DNA from: Agrocybe praecox
Lineage: Eukaryota; Basidiomycota; Agaricomycetes; Agaricales; Agrocybaceae
Assembly (NCBI GenBank): GCA_964017145.1
Contig: OZ024841.1
Location: 1,240,001 to 1,304,000, forward strand
DNA: 64,000 bases
Reading direction: 5' to 3'
Every line of letters starts with the position of its first letter. Position 1 is the stretch's first letter. Below, piece by piece: positions 10,939-23,600 of this stretch. The position numbers were made by a program, and so were the translations under genes. Under the pieces are notes generated by a model. The model saw nothing but the letters and a program-made list of their open reading frames with translations, was not told the DNA's origin and did not search any database.

Positions 10939-13822
10939 ATGTCGCGCCTAATTGTTAAAAACTTGCCCACCTATGTTACACCCGCCAGGCTACGGGAACA
11001 CTTCGAACAGAAGGGTGGGCCTGGAGGGACTATCACAGATGTCAAAGTTTCTTCCAAGTCGGACGGTACTTCTCGACGGTTTGGTTTTATAGGTTTCAAG
11101 TCAAACGAAGAGGCGCAGAAAGCCCAGCAGTGGTTTGACCGCACGTTCGTCGATACCACCAAAATCAGTGTAAATTTTAGCGAGGTGAGCTTCAACCCCT
11201 TCTTCTCTCGTCGGGGTCCCAACTGACTTATTGTAGGGAGCGAAAGATGCACCAGCGCCTCGCCCACACAAACGACGACGTGTAGAGTCAAGTACATCTG
11301 AAGTCGAGAATGTGACCTCATCATCCAAAATCGCCCAACCAGTATCCCCATCGAAACAGGACAAGAACCTCGACGAATTTATGAAGGTCATGAAGCCGAA
11401 GAAGGGTCCTGTTTGGGCAAATGAAGAACGAGTCGAACCATCTCCCGTTCCTCAACCTACGGAAGCTATGGAGGTCGTCCAGCCCGAGGGTCTTTCGGAC
11501 TTGGAATGGATGCGGCAACGCATGTCGCAAGCTGTGGACGTCGAGGAGCGGGTGTTTGAACAAGATGATGATGAACCTAAAAGTTCTGGCTCTGCGCTGG
11601 TAAGTCGACGTGTGTGGCCGTTCTATAAATATCTAATAAATTATTCTTCCATCTACAGACTGCGAAGCCTGCCGAGGTGGTCCCAGCCGCCCCTCCAGAA
11701 CCACTAGATGCTACTAAAGATACCATTCTGCAAACAGCTCGTTTGTTTGTCCGTAATCTGGCGTTCTCGTGTACAGACGAAGAACTCTCCAACCTTTTCA
11801 GCCCCTTTGGACATATTTCTCAGGTAAGCTTCTATTTCTCTTCGTCATGTTCGAGTTCGTTCGAGCTTGCAAGATGACAACCTTGTATAGGGACATCAGA
11901 CCTTCGGGAATGTTGATCCTCTGGAATCCGATAGTAGAAATATATCTGATCTTCTCAAATATCCAATATTTCCACGGACTTATAACTGACTCTATTGTTT
12001 CTTTGTCTAGGTGATTATCCGGTTCTATTCTATGCCTTCAAGGATGTGAAACTTTATAGGGACATCAGACCTTCGGGAATGTTGATCCTCTGTGGAATAC
12101 CGATAGTAGAAATATTTTCTGATCTTTTTTCTTCGCAATGACTCTTTTCTCAACGTGCGCTAACAAAGCTTCATAGATACACACTCCTCGTGATCCCGCA
12201 ACGAAGCAACACAAAGGTCTAGCGTATGTCACCTTTGCTCGTGCTGCCGATGCGTTGGCTGCTTTTGAAGCATTGGACAAGAAATCCTTCCAAGGTAGAC
12301 TTCTTCACATCCTCGCTGCCGTAGATAGGAAGGGGAAACCTGAAGTAGTGGAAGGCGAAGGTCGCCATAAGAGTTTGAAGGAGGAGAAAAACACCAAGCG
12401 GAAAGCAATGGCAGGTCAGGAATTTAACTGGAGCATGCTTTACATGAATGTACGTACATACTATCCGAATGATATTCTTTCCGTCATTGACGTTATGGTT
12501 TTAGAGTGATGCTGTCGCTTCTTCTATCGCGGCGCGTATGAGTATCGACAAAGCGGAGATCTTGAATCCTGAGTCTGGAGATAACGCTGCAGTCAAGCTC
12601 GCTCTCGCCGAGACGCATATCATCCAAGAAACAAAAACGTACCTAGAGAGCCAGGGCGTTGTTTTATCCTCTTTCTCTTCTCGTGCGCGGTCGGATACCG
12701 TCATCCTCGTTAAGAACATACCGTACGGTACTACAGAGGAGGCCATCAGGGAACTCTTTGAGCCCTATGGTGAACTTAGTCGGGTGTTGGTGCCGCCTGC
12801 TGGGACGATGGCTGTCGTCGAGTACGAGACACCAGACGACGCTGCTAAAGGCTTCCGTGGGGTTGCTTATAGGCGCCTAGGCAATTCGGTCATATATCTG
12901 GAGAAAGGACCTCTAGGCATGTTCGTCGAAGGCTTCACTCCTGCAGCTGCGAATGCTACCTCGACTAGTCCTGCTGCGTCGTCTACACATGCAGTCCGTC
13001 TTCCTGAACAGGCTACCAAAGCATTGGACGAACCGGAAGACGCGCCCTCGATACAAGGAGGAACGACGCTGTACCTCAAGAATCTCGCGTTCGCAACGAC
13101 TCAAGAACGCCTGCACAAGATTTTCTCCCACCTCCCATCCTTTTCTTTTGCGCGTGTGCAGACCAAGGCCGATCCTAAGCGTCCAGACGTACGTCTCAGT
13201 ATGGGTTATGGATTCTTGGGCTTCAAAGACGCCGAGGGCGCGAAGAAGGCATTGAAGAGTGTTCAAGGATTCGTACTGGATGGACATGCACTTCATGTAT
13301 CTTTTGCTGGACGAGGGGCTGATGAGCCTGAGAAATCCAAGGATGCTGCTACTTCGGCTAAGAGTCGCACGACGAAGATGATCGTCAAGAATGTACCGTT
13401 CGAAGCGACGAAGAAGGATATTCGTGATCTGTTTGGGTGCGTCATTTTGCTTTGTTTTCTCGATATTTATCTATAGTATTATCGAATTCTGACTTTTTTT
13501 GTTGCTTCTGTCTCGCAGGTCTCACGGCCACCTCAAATCGGTCCGTCTTCCCAAGAAGTTCGATTCTCGCTCGCGCGGTTTCGCATTCTTGGAGTTCGTC
13601 ACAAGGCACGAAGCGGAGAATGCATACAACACGCTGCGGCATACACATTTGCTCGGGAGACATTTGGTTCTCGAGTGGGCGGAGGAGGCGGAGCAGGACA
13701 TCGATGTCCTGCGGAAGAAGGCTGGGGTTGGGTTTGGTGGTGGCAGGGCTATGCCTGGGCAGAAACGTAAATTGGATATGGGCGATAAGAATGCGGAGGA
13801 TGATGGGCTGGATTATGAGTGA
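10939..13822 (+). CDS. MRD1: Mrd1/RBM19 ribosome-biogenesis protein, five RRMs
   Basis: Six exons (10939-11184, 11237-11599, 11659-11823, 12177-12449, 12505-13436, 13519-13822) sum to 2,283 nt, giving 760 residues. Five RNA-recognition motifs are visible: RRM1 at 1-82 (LIVKNLP, FGFIGF), RRM2 from about 231 (LFVRNLAF, GLAYVTF), RRM3 about 415-485 (VILVKNIPY), RRM4 about 537-620 (LYLKNLAF, GYGFLGF) and RRM5 about 645-722 (MIVKNVPF, GFAFLEF). Order and spacing match Mrd1, the nucleolar factor that binds pre-rRNA and U3 snoRNA in the small-subunit processome. RRM3 has a degenerate RNP1 (MAVVEY), as this slot often does. Intron 3 is 353 nt, several times the local norm, and contains a duplicated segment. 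Confidence 0.95.
11885..12130 (+). repeat. Duplicated 77-nt segment within Mrd1 intron 3
   Basis: A segment starting TATAGGGACATCAGACC at about 11885 recurs almost unchanged at about 12053, ending near TCTGATCTT in both copies. The second copy carries two small insertions in the middle. Both lie wholly inside the intron between RRM2 exons. It might be a recent intronic duplication or hold a small RNA. Confidence 0.8.
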
Positions 13823-14173
13823 TTGATTTGTTCCTTTCTTTCTTGTGGGATGTATTTGTATATCATCTTTCGTATCATGCTGGAATTGTGGACCAGTCTT
13901 TGTCAGCCAGTCTTTGTCAAGAAAACAAAAAAAGTTGAATCTGTCGTGAATCGACATTCCTCTCCAGACTCCGAGATCTGAAAGCTGATCATTGCGCTTT
14001 AGACTGTTACAGAGATTCCGATAGAAGACAGAGAGAGAGAAACTCGAGAGAGTACAAAGAACGTGGATTATTGCAATCAGCATACGTAGGTCAGTACTAG
14101 AAGATGTCAATTTATAGAGTAAATAGGAAGAAGGTACATGTGGAATCTGGATTGTTAGCTCGACAGTAGATAA

Positions 14174-15065
14174 TCAATTATCAAAAATTCCACCCAAAGT
14201 AAATGGATCTCCTCCCTGTGCTGCACCATTCTTGGTAGGCAAAGAACCAGCACCATCGCTACTATCCGCATTGTTCGTTATTACTCCTGAACCTGCATTA
14301 CTCGTCCCTGCACCTGTATTATCGGTCGTACTCGTCGTCCCCGTATTTCCACCGTCCACTTGCGAATCAGGTGGTGTAACAGCACTCTGCACGCTCTCAG
14401 ACTTCCTCGTTGACGTAGGTCCCGAGTTGGGGTCCAAAGCGGGTCCAGCACCTTGCGCATTGGTACTTGTAGGAGAAGCAGAGGTGGAAGTGGGAGCAGC
14501 GCCCTGGGAGCTGTCCCCTCCCGCTGCCTGTGTCTGCGTCTGTAGGGCTGGATTCGTCTGCGTGACATTACTAACACCAGTACCATTGAGATCGACATTA
14601 CTCTTCTTCTTCTTCGACCCGCCCACTGCGCCGCCTACGACCGCCGCGATGATGACAACCGCTACGACGACGAGGATAATGATTCCTTTCGTCGTGCGCC
14701 ACCATGGTTGTTTTCGTTGGTTACTGTATTGCTGGAGACGCTCTTTTGATGGGACCGCCGGTGGGTGGGTATGCACAGGGCTCCTGCCATGTCCTGCCTC
14801 GAGGTCGTTGAGGTTGGTTGTTGATGGCGGTGGTGTAGGTTTTTCTGTCAGGAGGTCGGCGCTGTACCCTTGCTATTGGTAGTTGCAGTTTGTGTCCAGA
14901 AGTGATGTAGTGGAAGGATATAGGATAGGGAAAGTGAGGTGATATCGGAACGATGAGCGCCCAAGTTGAAGAGTAGACAAAATCGTACAAAAGAGAACAC
15001 ACCTGAAGCTGAGCTTTGGTAGCGACGGGCGCTGACGCCAAGAGGCTCTCGTCGTATGAGGCCAT
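14174..15065 (-). CDS. Single-pass membrane protein with Ser/Thr-rich ectodomain
   Basis: Two exons (15065-15003, 14872-14174) separated by a 130-nt intron encode 253 residues. The N-terminal part (MASYDESLLASAPVATKAQL, then a proline-rich stretch with AVPSKERLQQYSNQRKQPWW) is polar and probably cytosolic. One transmembrane helix follows (GIIILVVVAVVIIAAVVGG) ending AVGGSKKKK. The remaining 140 residues are rich in Ser, Thr, Gly, Asn and Gln and look disordered and O-glycosylated. No named domain is recognised. It resembles the next two minus-strand genes in having a VGG-rich membrane segment. The ATG at 15065 is used rather than an upstream GTG. It converges on Mrd1. Confidence 0.7.
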
Positions 15066-16591
15066 AATGTCCACGTACTTGATAACGATGATGATTCTCC
15101 CTTGAAGGGTTCTGAGAATGGCGCGTGCTTCCTAGGTAAATTCCAATGGTATATCCGTATAGAAAGGGGGGAATCGACGCCTGGTCGAGGGGAATGCGGT
15201 ACTGTCTCCTAGTCTTTACACGATAATGTTGTTCCCAAGCGATAAGCGCCTCTGGCTTCAAGCAACAGTAGCAAGGGAGGCTGAATGGCGCCAAAAGACA
15301 AGAAACGATTCAGTTCCCACCAACGTACAGCCTTTGGAATGTTCAATTGAAGTCTCATCATCGCCCATCACCTGTCGGAAATCCGCCGTGTCCGGGCCCT
15401 GTGCAAGAAAACAAAACAGGGAGTTATGAAAGATGTTCAGGCACCACCCACCGCTGCATTTAGCATCGCCCCGCAAGATTCCCGGGGCCGGGGATTCGGC
15501 AACATACCCATCTGTACATCGTGTCCTGGAATATGGATTTGGTCCAACTGTCTTTGATGCGAGGGTGTCGAATTCTTTATTTTGAACTTAATTATATCCT
15601 CATGAGATTGTAGATATACTCACAGAGGCGAACTACTTATAGCCCTAAGCACATAGTATTACTATATTTGAAGACTGTCAGAAAGCTTACTAGTCGACTT
15701 CGAAGCAGCTCGAAACATACTAAAGGAAGCGAACGACAATCTTTTCATCTCGAAAGTCTATCAGAGTATACTTAAGTGAATATATATACGTATAGATAAT
15801 CATGAGAAGGTCGTAAATTTTGTATGGAAAACGAAAAGTAAAGGTGAAAAGGGAAGAGGAATGCGAAAGTGGAAGAAAGATATTCGCAAAAGAGAAGAAT
15901 GCTTTTAAACTAATACACGAGCGTGTGTGCGTGCGGGGAAAAGGGGGGGGGAGTGTTTCCAAGTCCGATAAGTATTGATACTTATCACCTAGGTAGGTAG
16001 ATAGATAGATATCCCTGAGTAGACTTGGTGGGTGGTAAAATAACATACATATACATGCATGCGTCCCATGACGAAGATCGGGAAGAGAACCAAAGTTTAG
16101 ACGAATGTTAAACGAAGTTAAGTTGACATGTGGGGGGGGGGGGAATAAGGAAGGAACCCGAATAAAGTGCCTCGAAGAACCAAAAAAAAACTATATCTAC
16201 CCGAAACGCTCGACCCTACGAAAAAAAGGGGAGGAAAACCTAAAACCCAAAAAAGCAACAGCCCAACTGGTAATATGTGAGAGCAAGGAAGAGAAAAATA
16301 CAACTGTTTGGATGGATGCAACCCATGAATGCCCTACGATAAAGCCCTAAAAAAAACCCAAAAATTGAAAAAGAGGAAATGGATCCAGGAAATGCCACGC
16401 CGCGCCGCGACTCTATGAGTGAGCGAGTGACCGTTTTGTAGGCTATTTCTGCAAGTGAATGGAAGCCAGTAATGCGTATGTAGATGTTGGGGTCCGGTCG
16501 CTGGCGCAATTGGATATTGGTTGGATGCGTGGGTGAAACAACAAAAACAGGAACCGGGAGTGCAGATAGACAGACGGACAAGATTGACAGC
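15066..16591. other. Intergenic with G-tracts and microsatellites
   Basis: No supportable gene. The stretch includes long G runs at about 15942-15950 and 16132-16144, and a TAGG/TAGA simple repeat at 15990-16010. Part is probably the 3' UTR of the gene ending at 16592. Confidence 0.5.
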
Positions 16592-17186
16592 TTAGAGGGA
16601 GGCTGCGACCCGAGGCTTCTGTCTAGACGGGATAATGCGAATGTGTTCGTTGCTGGGGACCTTGTCGTTATTGTTGATATCATTGCCATAAAATACCTGT
16701 CGAGCAACCAATGTCTGTACACCGACTGTACTAGTGCCAGAAATTGTACTCGTTGTCGATGAGATGTCCCCAAGGGTCCCACTACTCGTCGTCGCAGCTA
16801 TGTCCACATCTATCGGCGAATCTGATGACGCAGGTGGTGGTGGGCCCTTGCTGTTCGTCCTCCCTCCAACGACACCACCAACGATTCCGCCAACGAGCGC
16901 GAGGACGATCAGGACGACTATCGCCAAACCACGCTTGGTGTGCCAGAACGGATGGAGCTCTGAAGTCACAACAAGTCTTTCAGAGCCTGGAGGGGCACTG
17001 CTGCGTCTGTGAACGGAATGAGGCTGGAGTACGGTATTGTTGTATATCTCAGCCTTGAGAAAGTCATTTAAGAAGAAAGTAAGCCTGAAAACAACATGAT
17101 TTGCATACCTCTATTTCCTCTTGAGACGGAGCGGGCCTGTTGTTGTTCACAGACGAGGACGTCGAGGGATTGTGCCTGTGAGGCAT
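16592..17186 (-). CDS. Single-pass membrane protein, hypothetical
   Basis: Two exons (17186-17109, 17053-16592) with a 55-nt intron encode 179 residues starting MPHRHNPSTSSSVNNNRPAP. A polar N-terminal half (AEIYNNTVLQPHSVHRRSS) leads to HTKRGL and one helix, AIVVLIVLALVGGIVGGVVG, then RTNSK and a proline/serine/threonine stretch. The layout (short cytosolic N-terminus, Gly-zipper helix, basic stop, Ser/Thr tail) is the same as in the gene at 14174-15065, suggesting a related pair although loops do not align well. No function is assigned. The acceptor of the intron is CAAG, acceptable but not typical. Confidence 0.6.
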
Positions 17187-17933
17187 TTAAGCACAAACCT
17201 CGTCGTTGTCCTCCCCACTGATGATGAAGGTAAGAATGTAAGCGGCTAGTTGTCAGCAGGCACTATTCCCGTTGTCTAGACCCTGCTAAGTTATACTGAT
17301 CCCTTTGCACACTAATCACAATCTCGACAACGAACCTGCCTAATTCTTCTTCTCTTCTTCTTTCAGCGTTGTTTGAGCCGACGATCGTCCAAAAGTCGCA
17401 TATAAAAACACCGTCCAATGACGGAAAGGACAAAGCCCAATACGAATTGGTCGTGTTGAAGATTGAGACTCAGCGACGTCCTTGGCTCAATTCCAGCTCA
17501 CGCGCAAGGTTTTCAACTAAAAATATCGCGAGAAAAAGTGTCGCAGGCTCGCAGAAACCGGAGATCCCGTCTAAATTACTGCCAATTTGTTGGTCTTTCA
17601 TGCATCGTGAACGTCTGAATTTTGAAGCTGAAGATCAACGAATTTCGCAAATCAACTTACCTACATCTGAAGAATTTATAAAGTATTTGGAGTTTTCGAT
17701 TCTTCACTGTAAGTGCGGAAAGTGCAGGCAGCAGTACTGTTTCCAGCAATTTGTCTTGGCAGGAAAAAAGAAAGAAAAAGATGTACATCACCATCACTGA
17801 CGAGAAAAACTTGATACATAACGTAAAAATGGCGTAACGACATAAAGATAAAAAAGCAGACGGCACCTTGTCCGTGCACCGTAAACTATAGTGTACATGT
17901 ATTATGTATGAAGTTACCACGAGCAACACAACA
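17187..17933. other. Intergenic, nothing recognised
   Basis: A 143-codon open frame on the plus strand (17369-17800) lacks a domain and sits in the promoter side of a minus-strand gene. I do not call it. Confidence 0.45.
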
Positions 17934-19527
17934 TCACCGAGCGCGATCGGGAGTACCCATAGCCGTGCGATATGCAGGAGGGCCAGAGGGACTTTCGGTC
18001 CTAGTTATACCTGCACCTTGGGACACTGGACTCTTCAGAGGCCGTGGTCCTTCAGGTGGGCCCACAGGTACATTATTATGAGCATGGTTCTGGGTGGAAG
18101 GTACGCTTGAGATATTCGTTGAAGCCCCCAACGTATTACCTGACGGGACGCGGAGGAGTGTAGCAACTTCGGTGGCCAGCGCATGTACGTTGATGTTGTT
18201 CATCCCATGGCCGGCATCCGTAGAAGGCGATGTTGGACTAGCGTATCCGCCGATATTTCCTCTTCGGAAAAGATCATTATTGGCACTTAGCTCTGAGGAT
18301 TGTTGCGGACGAGGAGAAACGACTCCTGGTGGTCCAAAGGTACTATCAGCTTGCCCTCGCCGCATAGGAGAAAACGGGCGTTGTGGCGTATTCATCGTCG
18401 AGCTCACGTTTGCGAATTTCTCTTCGAGCCTTTTAGCTTCGACAAATGCTTCACTGGGTCGGCGCCTGACAGGAGCTGCGTTGTATTGGAAGAAGGTAGA
18501 GTCAACTGGTGATGCGGGTATGCGTGATCTTCGACGGCACCATAGTAAAGATATCACCAATAAAAGCAGTACCGCGGCACCCCCAACAGCGCCACCTACC
18601 ACTGCACCGAGGTGGCTGGTGGTGGAAGATTTGGTCTGGGAAGCCTGTTGTGCAGGGGTTGGTGATCCGCTGACAAATACTGTGGATGTTTGTCCATCTG
18701 TTGGAGAGGAGGAAGAGGAAGGGGTAGAAGGGGATGAATCAGCCGGCGCTGTGGTGGAAATAGTTGGCACTTCTGTGGCAAACGCCCCAATGCCTGTAAG
18801 AATAGGTGTGATAATAGGCTGTATACTATAAGCTCAGGATCATAGTACTTGGTATCAGTACTTACAGAAGGTGTATTCGAAACCAACTTAGCCAATACCA
18901 GCCATTGATCGTATACAGGAATACTTGGAGGATTGATGACACTAGGAATTGGGTTCATTCGGTTTTCGTTCGAAGAAATTTGAGACTACTGACCCAACCA
19001 TGCCAGATGCACAATGAGACGTTGGGGTAGTAATTTCGCAAAAGAACCATATCGCTATTAGAAAAATAAGACGAGAGCCTGGTAAAAGTTGGCGAGAAAC
19101 CTACGTGTGCTAATGTTAGTAATTTTCAAGTCCCACGTCTGGAATTCTTCTTGGTTATTCGTAATCAATGTACCTCCCACACCACTGCTGAACCCGCCTG
19201 GCAATGGCACACATGGGTTTGCAAGACTTGTTTGGGTCACTGTGTGGATTCTAACAGGTATCATGATCAAAGAATTCAGACGAGTAAAAGGAGAAAGGGC
19301 GCACAGTCCAGCAAATACAAATGTGACAGTATCGTTCAATCCCGCAGACAAAGTAGGAGGGTCAAAGAAACTGCCCTCCAAGCCCACTTTCACCTAATTC
19401 AATTAACACAAAGTCTAAGACTGTGAGAGCGTCTAGAAGTGCTTACTATATGCGTGGTGGAAGCTTGTACGAAGCTGATGAAAGTAAAAAGAAAGGCAGT
19501 AGCATATCCAGCTGCGACGGAGGGCAT
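17934..19527 (-). CDS. Membrane-anchored cupredoxin-domain protein
   Basis: Minus-strand gene with about six exons. A signal peptide (MPSVAAGYATAFLFTFISFV) precedes a cupredoxin domain: KVGLEGSFFDPPTLSAGLND, TVTFVFAGLIHTVTQTSLAN, PCVPLPGG, then PIWFFCEITTPTSHCASGMV. The splice model gives all four type-1 copper ligands in order: His (IHTVTQ), Cys (WFFC), His (SHC) and Met (GM). A Ser/Thr/Pro spacer, one helix starting LGAVVGGAVGGAAVLLLLV with stop CRRRSR, and a cytosolic tail of about 170 residues follow. Similar extracellular serine-rich, phytocyanin-like proteins occur widely in basidiomycetes; copper binding is likely, the physiological role unknown. Introns near the His ligand (53 nt) and after GMVG (donor GTCAGT) were chosen to keep the frame. 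Confidence 0.8.
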
Positions 19528-20659
19528 TTTTTTCAAGACCTCGTACGGCGCATGAAGGGGTGCTGTGTGGTAGGGGGTTTGAAGTCAAAGGACTGAGAAA
19601 GGATTTGCCTGAGCGGCAGGCGGGTGCCTGTGTTATACGTACATCGTATTTTGGGAATCAGTCTCACATCAGAAGCGGTGGGAAAGGATCCTGATATGTG
19701 GATTGACAGTTTTTTTTTAACGGGCATCATTTTCTTCGCGACGATTCGTTTTTGGCCGTTACTAGAAGCTGCATAACAGTTCGGGTAACCAACGACTTTC
19801 ATGGTCGATATTAGAACTCTGGAAGATCCTCGAAGTGTTTTTTTATGCCTGATGATCCCGGAGCAAATCGTCGGTGCATGGTCTTAATGCCCCAAGTGAG
19901 AATTAAACTCACGGGTAGGATCATTGGGCTATGCATAGCATATATAGACCGAAGTCTGCAGATAAGGCGGTCGTGAGCATGTCATAGCCTGATTCGACAG
20001 AAATGTCACCCACCTGCTCAAATTCGTGGCGACTGTCGTTCCAAAAGGGGGGAGTCTAGATATGTTTGGGATGAAGCGATGTACATGGCTTCGGCTGTAC
20101 ATGATCTACATGATGCTCTTAACTGTTCTGTGACGTTAATCATGACCGCAGTAGTAGTATATGATTGTGAACGATGGTCATCCCGAAAATGGTCCCTTTT
20201 CTACTCTTTTTCACTCAGACGGCAGGTAGTACGCAGATAAGTCTCAACTCACTTTCATCTCGGAACTTCGCTATCAAGCTCTTTGCTTTCCTCTCGATCC
20301 AAGTGTGTAGTCTTCCGTGTTTCAACTCACCTTTTTGAAATTTATTATGGCCATCGCAGGATTTGTAGTGGATGTGTGACAGAGAAGAAAATGATGATTA
20401 TACAGAATTTATGATATGAAGAGGGTTTAATGAGGTAACCTTTTGTTTTCGATGGTCTAATTTTGGCTATAGCTTTGAAGTTTAAACTCCGCTAGCACGT
20501 GTCGGCCTGCAGGCGACCTCCACGACGCATTCTGACCAGTTAATTGGGTAACGGTCCTTGGCCTCAAGGACGACGGTTAACGGTTGTAAGTGTCTTATAA
20601 CACGTCTATAATTCCAGAAAGTGTTGAATTAATTTAAATCACGTTTACAGGGCTACGCG
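19528..20659. other. Intergenic, divergent promoter region
   Basis: This separates the cupredoxin gene from the Msb1/Mug8 gene. A CACGTG E-box-type hexamer is present near 20497. No coding signal is supported. Confidence 0.5.
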
Positions 20660-23600
20660 ATGCATGCCTTTTTGTCCAAAGTATTTGGACGTAAGAAAGA
20701 CGACAAGGAACCTTCGCCGACTGGTTTACTTCCGGGAGAGCTACTAGATGGAAAGTTCGAAGCCGTCTCTCCAAATGTATCACCTGCTGCAAACAATTTC
20801 CTCGAGTTGGATCCCAAGGCGAATGAGCAGGATACGCAAGATAAAGATAAAGATGGTGTATTTTCCCTGTTCAGGGCCAAGTCGCGTCCATCGTCTCCAG
20901 AAATCAAGCCAAAGAAACTCACGGATACCCTTCCTCAACTCTCACTTAACTTCCCCGGACTGGAAGAAGGTTCGAATGCGAACACCATCGATTCTCTGTT
21001 AGAGCTCGACGTCGACTCTCAAATCCTGCTCAGTGACGCTGTTATCGGAGAGCGTCGTCTTAATCCTTTGGAGGCTCTCGTATTGATTCGAGCATGCTCA
21101 CAAGCCATTATCTCTACCGGTGAGTGTATATGGGTATAGTTTTTATGATACTTCGTTGTTTATATGTCAATTCGCTACAGGTCTCGAAACGCTGGGAGTT
21201 ATGCACCCACATTGGTACTCTTCATCCCCTGAAGTCCAGCGTAGACTTATATCACAATTCATACACTCCCTCAAGCCAGCTCCTCAGGCTCTAATGACCC
21301 CACTTTCTCTCAACACAACACTAATCACCCCATTCGAAGCGGAAGTGAATTCTCGCTCCCCGTACGACGTTGCTGCCGTGCTCCGATGGGGTTTACGCCA
21401 CCTCCAACTTGACTTCGATCATTTTGGCACAGATGCTGGGTGGTATAAGGCTTTCCTTGACGCCGAGGCAGCAGCAAGCTATCCTCCCAAAGCATTCAGC
21501 GAGAAATTAGCTCCTAAACTGCCTTCAGCTCACCTTGATCTCCTAATTGCGACACTAGAAATTATTTCATCTCTAGCAGCTCATTCGGAGGCGAATGGTA
21601 CTTCGGGGAATAAGCTATCAAAGATTTTCGGGTTGTGGTTGTTGACTGCCCGACGCATGGACGAAAAAGATGATTGGCATTCCTTTTACCAGAGATGGGA
21701 ACGTACCGGTCGAATGTTGGAACACCTATTCCTCGCTCGTATCAGGTGAGTTGATCTATGTTCACTGTTCCATTATTGTTAATATTTCCTGCAGAGACGA
21801 GTCTTCCGATCAGCGTATGCCAGTAAGGCTTCTAGAACTTGTTCGCAAGTACCCATATACCCAGGGTCTATCGTCCCCCACGGCGGATCTTCAACTACTT
21901 CCACCATCTCGATTCTCCACGCAACCTCGTGACGCGCTTTTTGTTCGCATTGAAGTTGAGCTGCCTTCGGGAAAGCGCAAACCAAAGTCGAAAATTCATC
22001 CTCTCAATCTTCTGGCCGATGCCTTTTCCACTAAAGTCGAAGAAGGGGATCATGTCGAAATTTGGGCTAAGATAACCGCTGCATCTAAAAACGGAACGAG
22101 TCCGTCACCCCTTAGCAATATCTTTGCCGATGAAACTATCCGCTTCTTGTCAATCATTCCGGAAGCGAGCAGGGATAAATCACAGGAAGCGAAATCTCCT
22201 GCATTCAGCATTGTCTCTCCTTCGTCTCCTCGAAGGCAATCCTTTACCGTTGCGGAAAATGGCAAAAATGAAAGCCAGACGCGTCACACGAAGGTAGCAA
22301 CAGATCCCTTCCCAATAACTCCTGTTTCAGCAACAGAAATTGGGAGTGATTGGGCTCAATTTTCGTCTTCTGGTTTCCTTGATAATGCTCCTGCTATACC
22401 CCCGCTCGTGTCTACCCTCTTCGACACTGATGTGGAAAAGACGGTTCCTCCTGATCCTACCCTTTCTAGGAAATCAAGCAAGCGTACCAGACCACCCGCA
22501 GCCTCCCGGAAAAGTGTTGATTTTGCCGTCGAGTCTCTTACTCCCCCACTCCCAAAGGAGAAAGTTGCTTCGGTGGAAGAAGTAAAAACCGTCGTCAAAG
22601 CATCGAAAATCGATATCATCCAAGTCGATGAAGCCTTTATTGATTTTTGGAGTGATTCCTTACTCGATCCAATCACTTTGAGTTGGCCAACATTCATCAT
22701 CTGCAAGTTCAAGTCAACCCTCGTACCTCAGCTTACCTATGGGCCTGTCGTAGAAGGACAGGATCAGAAGACCCTGAAATGGCTTGTTCTCGAGCAGGTC
22801 TTTACAACCAGATCTCCGACTCCTCCCCCACCTATCGAAACTGTCGAGCTTGTTTCACCTTCCTCACCAACTCCTTCCACTTCGAGCAGGAAGATATTCA
22901 GCTTCTTCAGTCGTTCAACCTCCGGCTCTTCGATAGGCTCGCAAAAGGGGAAGAAGAAGGAAAAGGGACCAAAAATAGGTGAAATGGGTGAATTACTCGA
23001 GGAAGACGTTGAGGTCGCACAACCTCGAATTTCCTTTTCAAGGTCTAAGAAGTCGGTGGATAGGAAGATGACAAACGATTCGATTCCTAAAGTAGAGGAA
23101 GCCCACGAAACGGCCGAAAAGTCAGTCAACGACAACAAGACGGCGGGATACGTAGGAGCCTCAGTTTCCAAAGGCGCAGTTGCTCATTCTACAGGCCAAC
23201 TACAAGAAGAACAACCGACGTTGAAGGTTGAGGAGGAACCAGAGGCAAAACGCTCAGAGATTGTAGTGCCTGAAGCTCTTTCGTCTAGCGCGGATGAGCC
23301 CAAAGAAGCAGAGCAACCAGCACCCGAAGTTGAGGGAGCAGAACTTCAATCTGCGGATGCTATTGTGACTGGGGTTTCTCCTGCTGTGGACGAACCAATA
23401 GATGAGCCGACGGAAGAGGCACAACCCTCGAGTGTTATCCTGACTGAGGCTCCCTTACCTACTACTGCCATGAGCGAACCGACAGAAGCAGAGGAGGCTG
23501 TATCTACGCTTAAAGAAGTAGAACTGCAAACCCTATATGCTACCCTGACCGTTAAGAAAGAAGATATAGAGCCCTCTGATGTCAATATCTCTGAAGTTAA

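Noticed and set aside
11885..12130. C/D-box snoRNA pair in the Mrd1 intron
   Set aside because: Not annotated as ncRNA because no RTGATGA box can be found in either copy; kept only as a finding to test.
13442..14110. 222-codon minus-strand frame opposite the end of Mrd1
   Set aside because: It overlaps the well-supported last exon of Mrd1 and its product has no recognisable features; it is a shadow ORF.
14232..14882. 216-codon plus-strand frame rich in Val/Pro/Cys
   Set aside because: It is the antisense of the Ser/Thr-rich membrane protein gene, whose splice sites and helix are convincing.
17369..17800. 143-codon plus-strand frame ending in four histidines
   Set aside because: No homology signal; it lies in the upstream region of a minus-strand gene.
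18094..18831. 245-codon plus-strand frame
   Set aside because: Antisense of the cupredoxin protein's cytosolic tail and helix.
19885..19935. Possible minus-strand tRNA (T-arm-like GTGAG loop CTCAC and a TTGGGGC acceptor-like end)
   Set aside because: The D and anticodon arms are absent: only about 17 nt separate the would-be 5' acceptor from the T-arm, and the loop lacks the invariant C.
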